This document shows, piece after piece, positions 49,564 through 57,494 of a stretch of DNA of 64,000 nt. The DNA comes from Chlorobiaceae bacterium. Its GTDB lineage: Bacteria > Bacteroidota > Chlorobiia > Chlorobiales > Chlorobiaceae. The notes beneath the pieces are model-generated. The model was not told the DNA's origin, made no database searches, and saw nothing but the letters and a program-made list of their open reading frames with translations. Made by a program: the position numbers and the translations under genes. Each line of letters starts with the position of its first letter. Position 1 is the stretch's first letter. The stretch is taken from contig JAAXXI010000002.1 in the NCBI GenBank assembly GCA_013334565.1, forward strand, positions 1-64,000, read 5' to 3'.

Positions 49564-51012
49564 CTAAAGGCTCTTTGCGGTCACTTCGGCAATAGCGTCG
49601 CCGACAATGTCCGCGACAAGATCTATCTCGTCATCGCTGACTACCAGCGGTGGAGCAAGGCAGATCGTCTCGTCGATGAGACGGGTCAGAAGGCCCCTGG
49701 AAAGCAGGGCGCTGCGGATTTTTTTACCGATCCCCAGTTCTGCGGGATAGGGTTCGCGGGTTGACTTGACGGAAACGAGCTCAATGCCGGCAAGAAGGCC
49801 GAGCCCCCTGATATCGCCGACATGGGGATGCCCGTCCAGAAGCTGCCCGAGCCTCCCGAGCAGACGTTCTCCCCCCTTTACCGCACGTTCGCGAAGCTTT
49901 TCCTCTTCGAGTATCCTGATGTTGGCAAGTGCGACGGCGCAACCCGCGGGATGTGCCGAACAGGTATAGCCGTGCATCCAGCGACGATCCGCAGGCACCG
50001 AGTCCATGACCTCCTTGATGGCGGCCGAGACGCCTGTCCCGCCCAGAGGGAAATAACCGCTCGTTATCCCCTTGGCGAACTGGACGATATCAGGTGTGAC
50101 ATCCCAATGTTCGAGCGCGAACCAGCGTCCGGTCCTTCCAAATCCCGTGATGACCTCGTCGCTGATGAAAAGGACATCGTAACGATTGCAGATATCCCGG
50201 ATACGCCTGAAATAATCCGGCTGCGGCACGATGACACCGCCCCCGCCCCCCTGGACCGGCTCCGCGATGAAAGCGGCGACCGTCTCCGGCCCTTCGCGGA
50301 GAATGGCTTCTTCGAGCAGGTCTGCCGCAGCGACGCCTTCGGTCACTCCGGTCCGGTCCGTCCGGAAACGGTAAGGATAAGGCGAATCGATCTGCAGGAA
50401 GCCGTTGGCCCTTGGTCCGAAAACCGATGAAAACTCTTCGACACCCGTCGCCGCTGCAGCCCCAACGGTTGAGCCGTGGTAGCTCAGCTTTCTGGAGATG
50501 ATCTTGAATTTTTCAGGTTTTCCAAGTGCGCCCCAATAGAACCGTGCGGTCCTGATAGAAGTATCGGTGGCATCGGAGCCGCCGAGGGTGAAATAAAATG
50601 CCTCGATGTTCGGATAAACGAGTCGCTTGAGCGTTTCAGCCAGTTCGATCGCAGGCTTGTGGGTCGAACCGGCATACGCCGTTGCGAAAGGGAGTTCGGT
50701 GAGCTGCCTTCGGGCCGCTTCGGCAAGTTCATGCCTGCCGTGGCCGACATAGACATTCCACATCCCGCTGAGGCCGTCGATGTAGCTTTTCCCCTCGATG
50801 CTGGTGAGCCTTGCCCCCTTCCCTGAAACCCAGATATGGGGGGCAAGGTGCTCGCTCGGATGGTGCTGGGGGTGGATGAGATGCCTGCGGTCGGCACGGA
50901 CAAGCTCGATCCCTTCCCGCCCGCCCGCTGCCGTCCCGGCTTCCGTTGCAGGCTGGTCGCCCGCGATTTCCCTGAATTCGTGTTCTGTTCCTGACATCGG
51001 TACATCATGCAT
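49564..51012 (-). CDS. Class III PLP-dependent aminotransferase
   Basis: 482 residues from ATG 51012 (ATG 50997 is the alternative). The PLP lysine is in QFAKGITSGYFPLGG, the cofactor Asp region in FISDEVITGFGRTGRW, and the GGSDATDTSIRTAR block is typical of omega-amino acid:pyruvate or diamine transaminases. The exact amine donor is not clear. The start overlaps the end of the permease gene by 8 bases, so the two are translationally linked and the permease probably supplies the substrate. A 44-base gap leads to the AhpD-like gene. Confidence 0.88.
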   Translation of the reverse strand: MHDVPMSGTEHEFREIAGDQPATEAGTAAGGREGIELVRADRRHLIHPQHHPSEHLAPHIWVSGKGARLTSIEGKSYIDGLSGMWNVYVGHGRHELAEAARRQLTELPFATAYAGSTHKPAIELAETLKRLVYPNIEAFYFTLGGSDATDTSIRTARFYWGALGKPEKFKIISRKLSYHGSTVGAAAATGVEEFSSVFGPRANGFLQIDSPYPYRFRTDRTGVTEGVAAADLLEEAILREGPETVAAFIAEPVQGGGGGVIVPQPDYFRRIRDICNRYDVLFISDEVITGFGRTGRWFALEHWDVTPDIVQFAKGITSGYFPLGGTGVSAAIKEVMDSVPADRRWMHGYTCSAHPAGCAVALANIRILEEEKLRERAVKGGERLLGRLGQLLDGHPHVGDIRGLGLLAGIELVSVKSTREPYPAELGIGKKIRSALLSRGLLTRLIDETICLAPPLVVSDDEIDLVADIVGDAIAEVTAKSL

Positions 51013-52456
51013 TTGTTGTTGCACTGAAACGGGAGCTGTTCTCGCTGGTCTCCCTGTGGATTTCGTCAACGACATGGGGATGGTAGTTATGGATAACGGC
51101 AATCCATGCAACTCCGCCGAGAAGCAGCGCGAAGAAGATGTAGGGCAGGTAATTGTACGGGAACGGGGGCACCGGATAGAGGTTGCCGAGGATGGCGAGC
51201 CCGAGAACGAATACCGAGATGACAGCCGTGACGATATGCTGCCATTTCAGTTCGTTGCGTTTGTTAAGGTAAACCGGGGCCGCGACTGAAATAATGCCGT
51301 AGGTGACAATGAACCCGAGCGTCGCGATCGTTCCTACCCAGCCGTAGATATCGAAGTCTCCTGTGCCGGCCAGAGAGAGAATCGCTGCAGGGAAAAACGC
51401 GATGACCGATGCTATCGTCACCGCCGCATGCGGTGTCGAGTTGGTCTCATGGGCTGTACCGGCAAACGAATGGAAAATACCGTGGCGGCTCATCAGGAAC
51501 AGGATGCGCGAGGCTGCGTTGATGCTTGCCAGCGTGCATGCGAAAAAGCTGATGGTCGCACCGATATCGATCAGGATACCGATAGAAGAGAGTCCGGCAC
51601 GGTCGGCGAGGACATTGAGCGGAGCGGTGCTCTTGTCAAGCGTTTCTGTATAACCCTGGAAACCGATCACCTGGGCATAGGAAGAAAAGACAAAGATCGC
51701 TCCGACGATAACCGCGCTCCTGATGATTGCCTTCGGAATGCTCTGTAACGGGTTCCTTGCTTCGGAACCGAGCGTGCTCGCGCTCTCGAACCCCACGAAA
51801 CTGAAAATCGCGAGGACGAGCCCGCCTTTCAGCGCATCGAGCGATGTGTTTTTCAGGAGAAGCTGGTCGAAATCGAGCCTGAACCCGTAATTGAAAATCG
51901 TTACGGCAACCAGCAGAAGAATGAAGGTAACCGAGGCAAACTCGAGGCCGAGCATCAATCGTGCCGAAAGCTGGATATCCTTCCATGCCACATACCAGGA
52001 AAGAAGGATGCTGAGACCGATCAACAGCACTGCCGGCACCTTGAAACCGCCGAGATGCTCGAACAGGACGTTCGCGTAGTTCGAAAATCCGGAGGTGACC
52101 GCCGATGCGCATCCGATATAGGCAATCAGGAGCGCCCATCCGGCGATGGAACCCCAGAACGAACCTAAGCCTTCGACGGTATAGGAATAGAACGAGCCGG
52201 GAGAAGCGGACCTTCGGGCGAACTGGTTGATGCTCGACGAAACAAGCAGGATGCTGAAGGTTGCGATAAGGTATGCCAGCCAGGTGCCTCCGCCTGAAAC
52301 GGCATAGACGAGCGGAATAACCACCGTCGGCGTTGCCGTAGGCGCTATGTTGGCTATGGACTGCCCGAGGGTCTCGAGCGGAGAAAGCGCTGCATGCTTC
52401 AATCCGTAAGAATTATTGACCGCTTCAGCACTTTTTACGTGTCTGCTGTGACTCAT
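51005..52456 (-). CDS. APC-family amino acid/amine permease
   Basis: 483 residues with about twelve transmembrane helices, inner membrane. The APC signature region is near the N-terminus (LETLGQSIANIAPTATPTVV), followed by GGGTWLAYLIATF and SPGSFYSYTVEGLG; FSFVGFESASTLGSEARNP in helix 6 is the substrate/ion region. Substrate unknown; coupling to a class III aminotransferase suggests an amino acid or polyamine-like amine. First gene of the permease-aminotransferase-AhpD-MetY cluster. Confidence 0.9.
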   Translation of the reverse strand: MSHSRHVKSAEAVNNSYGLKHAALSPLETLGQSIANIAPTATPTVVIPLVYAVSGGGTWLAYLIATFSILLVSSSINQFARRSASPGSFYSYTVEGLGSFWGSIAGWALLIAYIGCASAVTSGFSNYANVLFEHLGGFKVPAVLLIGLSILLSWYVAWKDIQLSARLMLGLEFASVTFILLLVAVTIFNYGFRLDFDQLLLKNTSLDALKGGLVLAIFSFVGFESASTLGSEARNPLQSIPKAIIRSAVIVGAIFVFSSYAQVIGFQGYTETLDKSTAPLNVLADRAGLSSIGILIDIGATISFFACTLASINAASRILFLMSRHGIFHSFAGTAHETNSTPHAAVTIASVIAFFPAAILSLAGTGDFDIYGWVGTIATLGFIVTYGIISVAAPVYLNKRNELKWQHIVTAVISVFVLGLAILGNLYPVPPFPYNYLPYIFFALLLGGVAWIAVIHNYHPHVVDEIHRETSENSSRFSATTNA

Positions 52457-52822
52457 AGGTATGCTCCCGTTGAGGATGGTGATGGATTTTTTATTGCCAG
52501 TTAATATCCATCAGCCGCCCGTAAGCCGAAATACCGCATTTACGGTATTTTCCATACCCTGATGCGGGCAAAAATACAGGACCGGATTTGTCCTGGTTAT
52601 ATATTTTCAGGATCATGCAATGCGGAAATAACCATACCGGAACGCAACATCGGGGTGGCTTCCAATGATATCCTGACTGGAAGGAAAGGAAACAGGGAAA
52701 CAATAGGGAGGGGAAAGGGACGAAGTCCGGCGAAGAGCATCATGAAGCTTGAAACGGAGGAAACGGATTGCCACGGGGCAACCGGAATCGATGAAGCGGG
52801 TTCTATAAGGGAGTCATGGGAT
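52457..52822. other. Intergenic region upstream of the permease operon
   Basis: About 370 bases with no credible gene; short open frames on both strands have poor codon character. It contains the 22-base inverted repeat at 52529-52550, some 70 bases ahead of the permease start, and then the ribH terminator at its far end. Confidence 0.6.
52529..52550. promoter_or_regulatory. Inverted repeat ahead of the permease operon (candidate operator)
   Basis: AAATACCG and CGGTATTT form an exact 8-bp inverted repeat around a 6-base centre, 73 bases upstream of the permease ATG. Size and place suit a dimeric repressor site. The regulator is not identified. Confidence 0.35.
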
Positions 52823-52877
52823 AAAAAGGGGACGGGAAGGCGATGAGCTGTATTGCAGTATTCATGCCGCCTTCCCG
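52823..52877 (-). terminator. Terminator after ribH
   Basis: A perfect 10-bp stem (CGGGAAGGCG) closes a 25-base interior that itself has short pairing (CTG/CAG). On the minus strand it is followed by TCCCCTTTTT. It begins 9 bases past the ribH stop. Confidence 0.7.
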
Positions 52878-52885
52878 GCTTGGAA

Positions 52886-53353
52886 TCAGATCTGGCGGTA
52901 GAGGTTCACCATCTCGATGGCGGTCATGGCGGCGTCGAACCCTTTGTTGCCGGCTTTCGTCCCCGCGCGTTCGATGGCCTGCTCGAGGTTTTCCGTGGTG
53001 AGGACGCCGAACGATACCGGGACCATGGTATCGAGTGCAACCTGGGCGATCCCCTTCGTCGCTTCGGCGGCAATGACGTCGAAGTGCGGAGTCGAACCCC
53101 TGATGATGACGCCGAGCGCAATGACGGCATCGAAATTGCCGCTTATGGCAACTTTCCTGCACACCATCGGCAGTTCGAAGGCACCGGGGCAGCGGTAGAT
53201 CGCGATATTCTCGTCAACCCCTCCGTGGCGGCGGATGCAGTCGATGGCGCCTTCGAGGAGCTTCTGCCCGATAAAATCGTTAAACCGGGATACTACGAGC
53301 GCAAACCTCGTGTCCTTTGCGCCCAGTGTTCCTTCAATCTGTTTTATCTGCAT
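52886..53353 (-). CDS. ribH: 6,7-dimethyl-8-ribityllumazine synthase
   Basis: Penultimate step of riboflavin synthesis, forming hollow icosahedral or pentameric shells. 155 residues from ATG 53353; the frame is open to 53428 but that part overlaps gmhA and is not conserved. Motifs present: VVSRFND, PGAFELP, GVIIRGSTPHFD and the catalytic His in that block, and SFGVLTTENLEQA. It is 13 bases downstream of gmhA, probably in one transcript. Confidence 0.96.
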   Translation of the reverse strand: MQIKQIEGTLGAKDTRFALVVSRFNDFIGQKLLEGAIDCIRRHGGVDENIAIYRCPGAFELPMVCRKVAISGNFDAVIALGVIIRGSTPHFDVIAAEATKGIAQVALDTMVPVSFGVLTTENLEQAIERAGTKAGNKGFDAAMTAIEMVNLYRQI

Positions 53354-53366
53354 TGCAGTGTAGGTT

Positions 53367-53984
53367 TTAGGTTGTTTTCGACAAACGGTGATATCCGAGC
53401 ATGCGCTCCACAAGATCGATGATGACATGCCCGATGGTTATGTGGCACTCCTGAACGCGATCGGCGGAACCGCTGTGCGGTATGATTATTTCGAGGTCGG
53501 CAAGGCCTTTGGTCTTCCCGCCGTCACCGCCGAGAAGCGCTATGGTCTGCATGCCGGCATTGCGAGCGCATTCGAGCGCGTTGATGATGCTCTGGCTGTT
53601 GCCGCTCGTCGAGAGGGCAAGAAGCAGGTCGCCTTTTCTGCCGTAGGCCTCGACCAGCCTTGCGAAAACAGCGTCGTATCCAAGGTCGTTCGCACCGGCC
53701 GTAAGGGCAGAAGAATCGGTGTTGAGCGCGATAGCCGGCAAAGCCGGGCGCTGGACGCTTCCGCGGTAGCGGATGGTGAGCTCGGTCGCCAGGTGCTGGG
53801 CATCGGCCGCGCTTCCTCCGTTTCCGCAGATCAGCAGTTTCCCGCCTTCCCGGAATGTTTCCGCCGCCATGCGCGCCATCGCCACGATGACCGCGCTGTT
53901 CTGGCGCGCCACCGACTCCTTGAGCCTGGCGCTGTAAAACATGATGTCAAGGACTACCTCATCGAACGATGAACGGTCGGTCAT
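53367..53984 (-). CDS. gmhA: Sedoheptulose 7-phosphate isomerase (SIS domain)
   Basis: First enzyme of ADP-heptose synthesis for the LPS inner core. 205 residues from ATG 53984; an ATG ten codons upstream (54014) is open. SIS-domain motifs: [27 protein letters not shown], and the zinc ligand region [16 protein letters not shown], matching GmhA rather than DiaA. Presence is consistent with an LPS-bearing Gram-negative envelope. It lies just upstream of ribH. Confidence 0.92.
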   Translation of the reverse strand: MTDRSSFDEVVLDIMFYSARLKESVARQNSAVIVAMARMAAETFREGGKLLICGNGGSAADAQHLATELTIRYRGSVQRPALPAIALNTDSSALTAGANDLGYDAVFARLVEAYGRKGDLLLALSTSGNSQSIINALECARNAGMQTIALLGGDGGKTKGLADLEIIIPHSGSADRVQECHITIGHVIIDLVERMLGYHRLSKTT

Positions 53985-54014
53985 TGCACCGGAACACCTG
54001 CATTGATCGCTCAT

Positions 54015-54292
54015 AAATAGGCTTCGTACATTGTTGAAGTGGCATTGCCGGTAAATATAACGAAAAACAGGACACCCGGCATAACGGCATGGCCATTCGT
54101 GGCAACAGGGTCAGAACGGCGGTGTTGGCGAAAGGGCATCTTTATTGTCGTGAGAAGCACGAGTGCAAGGCGGACAGTGTCCCGATGAATCTGATAAACT
54201 TCAAAACCGGAGTCCCGACAAGTCGGAATGAGGATTTCGAGCACCGACCGACGCTGCAGCAGGGCTTCGGAACAAATACATGGAAATGCCCA
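54015..54292. other. Intergenic region between gmhA and hemE
   Basis: Together with the hemE terminator this makes about 344 bases without a convincing gene. A 77-codon minus frame (54011-54244) overlaps gmhA and has no family features. The promoter of gmhA-ribH should be here. Confidence 0.55.
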
Positions 54293-54330
54293 TAAAAAAA
54301 CTCCGCCGGATCCTGTGGTTCCGGCGGAGT
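54293..54330 (-). terminator. Rho-independent terminator after hemE
   Basis: A perfect 11-bp stem ACTCCGCCGGA with a 9-base loop, followed on the minus strand by seven T residues. It lies 28 bases past the hemE stop. Confidence 0.93.
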
Positions 54331-54358
54331 GAATGCGCTCTGTCGCTGGTGGAGATGA

Positions 54359-55414
54359 TCAGTGGTACTTCACGCTCTCTTCCTTGACGAACTCGACGAG
54401 CAGCTTGAGGTTTGCCGGATCGACATCGGGCAGGATGCCATGGCCGAGGTTGAACACATGTCCGGAGTGCTCGGTGTGCGGGCCATACTGCTTGAGGATC
54501 TTCGCCGCTTCGGCTTTGATCCTTTCCGGCGTACCGTAGAGGATCGTGGGATCCATGTTGCCCTGGAGGCAGACACGGTCCTTGAGCTCTGCGCGTGCTT
54601 TGGAAATATCGATACCCCATCCGAGGCCCATGGCATCGCAGCCGGTATCGGCGATATCGGAGAGGATGGTGTTGCAGTCCTTCGAGAACACGATGACCGG
54701 GGTTTCCGGATGCTTCGTCTTGATGGCCTGAACGGTTTCCCTGATGTACGGGAGGGCGAACTCGCGATAGTCGTCCTCGGAAAGCGCGCTTGCCCAGGAA
54801 TCGAAGATCTGGATTGCATCTGCACCTGCCTCGATCTGGCGCAGGGTGTACTCGGTGATGACGGTCGAGATCTTGCTGAGGAGCATGTGGGCCATTTTCG
54901 GCTCACGGTACATCATTTTCTTGGCGTTCGCATAGTTTTTCGAACCACCGCCTTCCACCGCATAGGTGAAGAGGGTCCATGCCGCACCGGAAAAACCGAT
55001 GAGCGGGACACGGTTGTCGAGCTCTTTCTTTGTCATACGGATAGCATCGAGCACGTAGCCGAGCTTTTCGTCGATATCCGGAACGATCAGCCTGTCGATA
55101 TCAGCCTGGCTGCGGATCTGGGGAGTAAGCCTGATCCCTTTGGTTTCGATGATTTCGACATCCATGCCCATCGCTTCGTTGATGACAAGGATATCGGAGA
55201 AAATAATGGCTGCATCCACGCCCATCAGTTCCACTGGCTGAATGGTCACCTCGGTAGCCAGCTCCGGGGTTTTACAGAGAGTTAAAAAATCTGTTTTTTC
55301 TCTGACGGCACGGTACTCCGGCAGATAACGGCCGGCCTGCCGCATTACCCAGATCGGTGTCCGGGAACATGGCTGGCGCCTCAATGCCCGGAGAAAAAGA
55401 TCATTTTTGAGCAT
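54359..55414 (-). CDS. hemE: Uroporphyrinogen decarboxylase
   Basis: Converts uroporphyrinogen III to coproporphyrinogen III, in the common trunk of haem and bacteriochlorophyll synthesis. 351 residues from ATG 55414; a TTG three codons upstream is open. The signature RTPIWVMRQAGRYLPEYR is near the N-terminus, and GFSGAAWTLFTYAVEGG and GNMDPTILYGTPE are further conserved blocks. Monocistronic with its own terminator. Confidence 0.97.
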   Translation of the reverse strand: MLKNDLFLRALRRQPCSRTPIWVMRQAGRYLPEYRAVREKTDFLTLCKTPELATEVTIQPVELMGVDAAIIFSDILVINEAMGMDVEIIETKGIRLTPQIRSQADIDRLIVPDIDEKLGYVLDAIRMTKKELDNRVPLIGFSGAAWTLFTYAVEGGGSKNYANAKKMMYREPKMAHMLLSKISTVITEYTLRQIEAGADAIQIFDSWASALSEDDYREFALPYIRETVQAIKTKHPETPVIVFSKDCNTILSDIADTGCDAMGLGWGIDISKARAELKDRVCLQGNMDPTILYGTPERIKAEAAKILKQYGPHTEHSGHVFNLGHGILPDVDPANLKLLVEFVKEESVKYH

Positions 55415-55579
55415 GCAATGCAATAATTGATGGGTTGATAAAAAAATGCGAGTCAGGAGCCCCGGAAATCCGGCTGACGGCGATGATAAAAGTGCAAAGA
55501 TACTCTTTTTCAGGCTTATAAAAAATTTGCCTGAAAATCACGTTATCAAAGCTTATTTGCAGTGCGGGTCGGGCTTCTT

Positions 55580-56431
55580 TCAGGTGACGATGTGCCGTTT
55601 GATGCCGAGCTGCTTCGCCGTATAGCCCAGCGCGAGGCCCACCATCTCGGAGAGGTGGAAAACAGGAATGGAGTTTTTCTCGTCACCGGCCTGTTTGAGC
55701 GCCTTGGCCTGGTAACCGTCAAGCACCGTATGGCAGAGGGGACAGGGGGTCACGATGAAATCGGCCTTTTCCCGGATCGCCTCTTCGAGGGCTTCCGCGG
55801 CAACATTGAGGGACTCCTCCTCCGCAACAAGCAGGGTGTGGAAGCCGCAGCAGCGGTTCTTGTGTTCGTAGGGGATCGTTTTGCCTCCGAGCGCTTCGAT
55901 GAGCTGGTCGAGTGAACTTGGCTCGACCGGGTTGTCGTGGCCGAGCACCTTGGAAGGCCTGAGGATGTGGCATCCGTAGAAAGGCGCTATCCTGTAGTTC
56001 GTCAGCGGCACTTTCACTTTCTCTTTTATGGCATCGATCCCGACATCGTCGATAAGCACCCATAGCAGATGGCGGACATCGGAAGTACCGCGGTATTCAA
56101 GCCCTTCTTTTTTCAGGATGTCGTTGACCTCCTGTTTCAGTTCCGGGGTTTCGTCGAGCTTTTTCTTTGCCGAACGGATGGTCATGAGGCAGGTATTGCA
56201 GGATACGACAAGGTCCAGTCCCATTTTTTCGGCAATGGCGATATTACGTGCGTTGACCAGCGCAAAATGCTTGGGGCTGACGTAGTCGAGGTTGCTCCCG
56301 CCGCAGCAGGTGCTTTCATGCATTTTAACCAGCTCGATGCCAAGGTCCTTCTGCCAGAGATCGATCGATCGGTCAACTTCTTTGGTCATCGACTCGTTGA
56401 TACAGCTCAGATAATATGCGTAACGCTTCAT
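55580..56431 (-). CDS. CCG-domain subunit of succinate dehydrogenase/fumarate reductase (SdhE/HdrB-like)
   Basis: 283 residues with two cysteine-rich CCG domains: C10, C42-C43-G, C78, C81 and C154, C194-C195-G, C230, C233. The pattern is that of heterodisulfide reductase HdrB and of the SdhE subunit in archaeal-type (class E) succinate dehydrogenases. It takes the place of the haem-bearing anchors SdhC/SdhD. It has no transmembrane helix, so association with the membrane would be peripheral. Last gene of the sdhA-sdhB-sdhE operon, 17 bases after sdhB. Confidence 0.92.
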   Translation of the reverse strand: MKRYAYYLSCINESMTKEVDRSIDLWQKDLGIELVKMHESTCCGGSNLDYVSPKHFALVNARNIAIAEKMGLDLVVSCNTCLMTIRSAKKKLDETPELKQEVNDILKKEGLEYRGTSDVRHLLWVLIDDVGIDAIKEKVKVPLTNYRIAPFYGCHILRPSKVLGHDNPVEPSSLDQLIEALGGKTIPYEHKNRCCGFHTLLVAEEESLNVAAEALEEAIREKADFIVTPCPLCHTVLDGYQAKALKQAGDEKNSIPVFHLSEMVGLALGYTAKQLGIKRHIVT

Positions 56432-56448
56432 CCTGCGGTTCTCCCCGG

Positions 56449-57489
56449 TTATTTATTATGTGATTTATGATCTTCCCTGACATGTTCGGACATCTCCCTG
56501 AACATCGACCGGAACACCCTGATGCCCTTGGTCGGCTTCACCAGAGGGGGCGGCGGCGGAGTGCGCCGTTTGACGATCATTTTCATGGCCATTGGAAGAA
56601 GGTTCTTCAGGGTCCAGGCCATACCGTTGGTACGGATGGGCAGGGTCGCCTCGACCAGCTTGCCTTTCTTTTCGATATCGGACATGAATGCTTCAGCATG
56701 TTTTGACCCGCTGGTATCCTTCATGCCCCTGCGCTCGATGGCATCTTCACGGATACCATGGATTGCGTCCATGATGGGAATGCTTTTCACGCAGGTCTCC
56801 TGGCAGCGGTAGCAGTGCGTGCAGTCCCATACGCCGTGGTCCTTCACCAGTTCGGCAAGCCGGACGTCATGGATGGCGTCGCGGCTGTCGGAGTTCATCC
56901 GGTAGGATTTCAGGAGCACCGCAGGAGAGACATACTCGCTGTTCGCCCGCAGAATGCTGCACTCTGAAACGCAGGACGCGCAGAGGATGCAGTCCGTCGC
57001 CTTGTCGTATTTCAGGAACTCCTCTTCGGAAATCAGGAACTCTTTCTTACCCATTTTCTCTTCGGGCATCGTCGACTCGACCCAGTTCGAGTAGTGCTTC
57101 ATCTTGTCGACAAGCGGGTCCATATCGACGATAAGGTCCTTGACGAGTGGAAGGTTTCGCAGCGGTTCGACCTTGATGACGTTCGGCTCCCTGCACTTTT
57201 CGAGCACCTCCCATACCTGGGTGGTGCAGGCGAGCTTGGAAAGCCCGTTCACCCGCATGGCACACGAGCCGCAGATGCCGGCCTGGCAGAAAGCCCTGAA
57301 GCTCACGGTCGCATCGAGGTGTTCCTTGATGTAGTTCAGGGACCTGAGCACCGTGATACCGCGTTCCACCTGAATGGTATAATCGTCGTAGTAGGGCTTG
57401 CTGTCGATCTGGGGATTGAAGCGGAATACCCTGAAGGTGATATCTTTTTTCGCCTCTTCTATATGCGGTTCTGTTACCGTCATGAGCAA
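56449..57489 (-). CDS. sdhB: Succinate dehydrogenase/fumarate reductase iron-sulfur subunit
   Basis: 346 residues, about 100 longer than usual. The N-terminal [2Fe-2S] domain has C68, C73, C76, C88. The second domain has two full CX2CX2CX3C sets: C167, C170, C173, C177 and C223, C226, C229, C233. Canonical SdhB lacks the cysteine equivalent to C226 and so holds a [3Fe-4S] cluster; here a [4Fe-4S] is predicted. An extra C-terminal region (about 255-346, with RRTPPPPPLVKP) follows. In green sulfur bacteria the complex is expected to run as fumarate reductase in the reductive TCA cycle. Confidence 0.94.
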   Translation of the reverse strand: MLMTVTEPHIEEAKKDITFRVFRFNPQIDSKPYYDDYTIQVERGITVLRSLNYIKEHLDATVSFRAFCQAGICGSCAMRVNGLSKLACTTQVWEVLEKCREPNVIKVEPLRNLPLVKDLIVDMDPLVDKMKHYSNWVESTMPEEKMGKKEFLISEEEFLKYDKATDCILCASCVSECSILRANSEYVSPAVLLKSYRMNSDSRDAIHDVRLAELVKDHGVWDCTHCYRCQETCVKSIPIMDAIHGIREDAIERRGMKDTSGSKHAEAFMSDIEKKGKLVEATLPIRTNGMAWTLKNLLPMAMKMIVKRRTPPPPPLVKPTKGIRVFRSMFREMSEHVREDHKSHNK

Positions 57490-57494
57490 TAAGG

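Noticed and set aside
54011-54244. 77-codon minus frame upstream of gmhA
   Set aside because: Overlaps the gmhA start region, has no Shine-Dalgarno and no conserved-looking composition.
55449-55540. Small inverted repeats (GTCAG...CTGAC and TCAGGC...GCCTGA) between hemE and the CCG-subunit gene
   Set aside because: Stems are short or have large loops and are followed by A rather than T on the relevant strand, so I do not call a terminator or operator.
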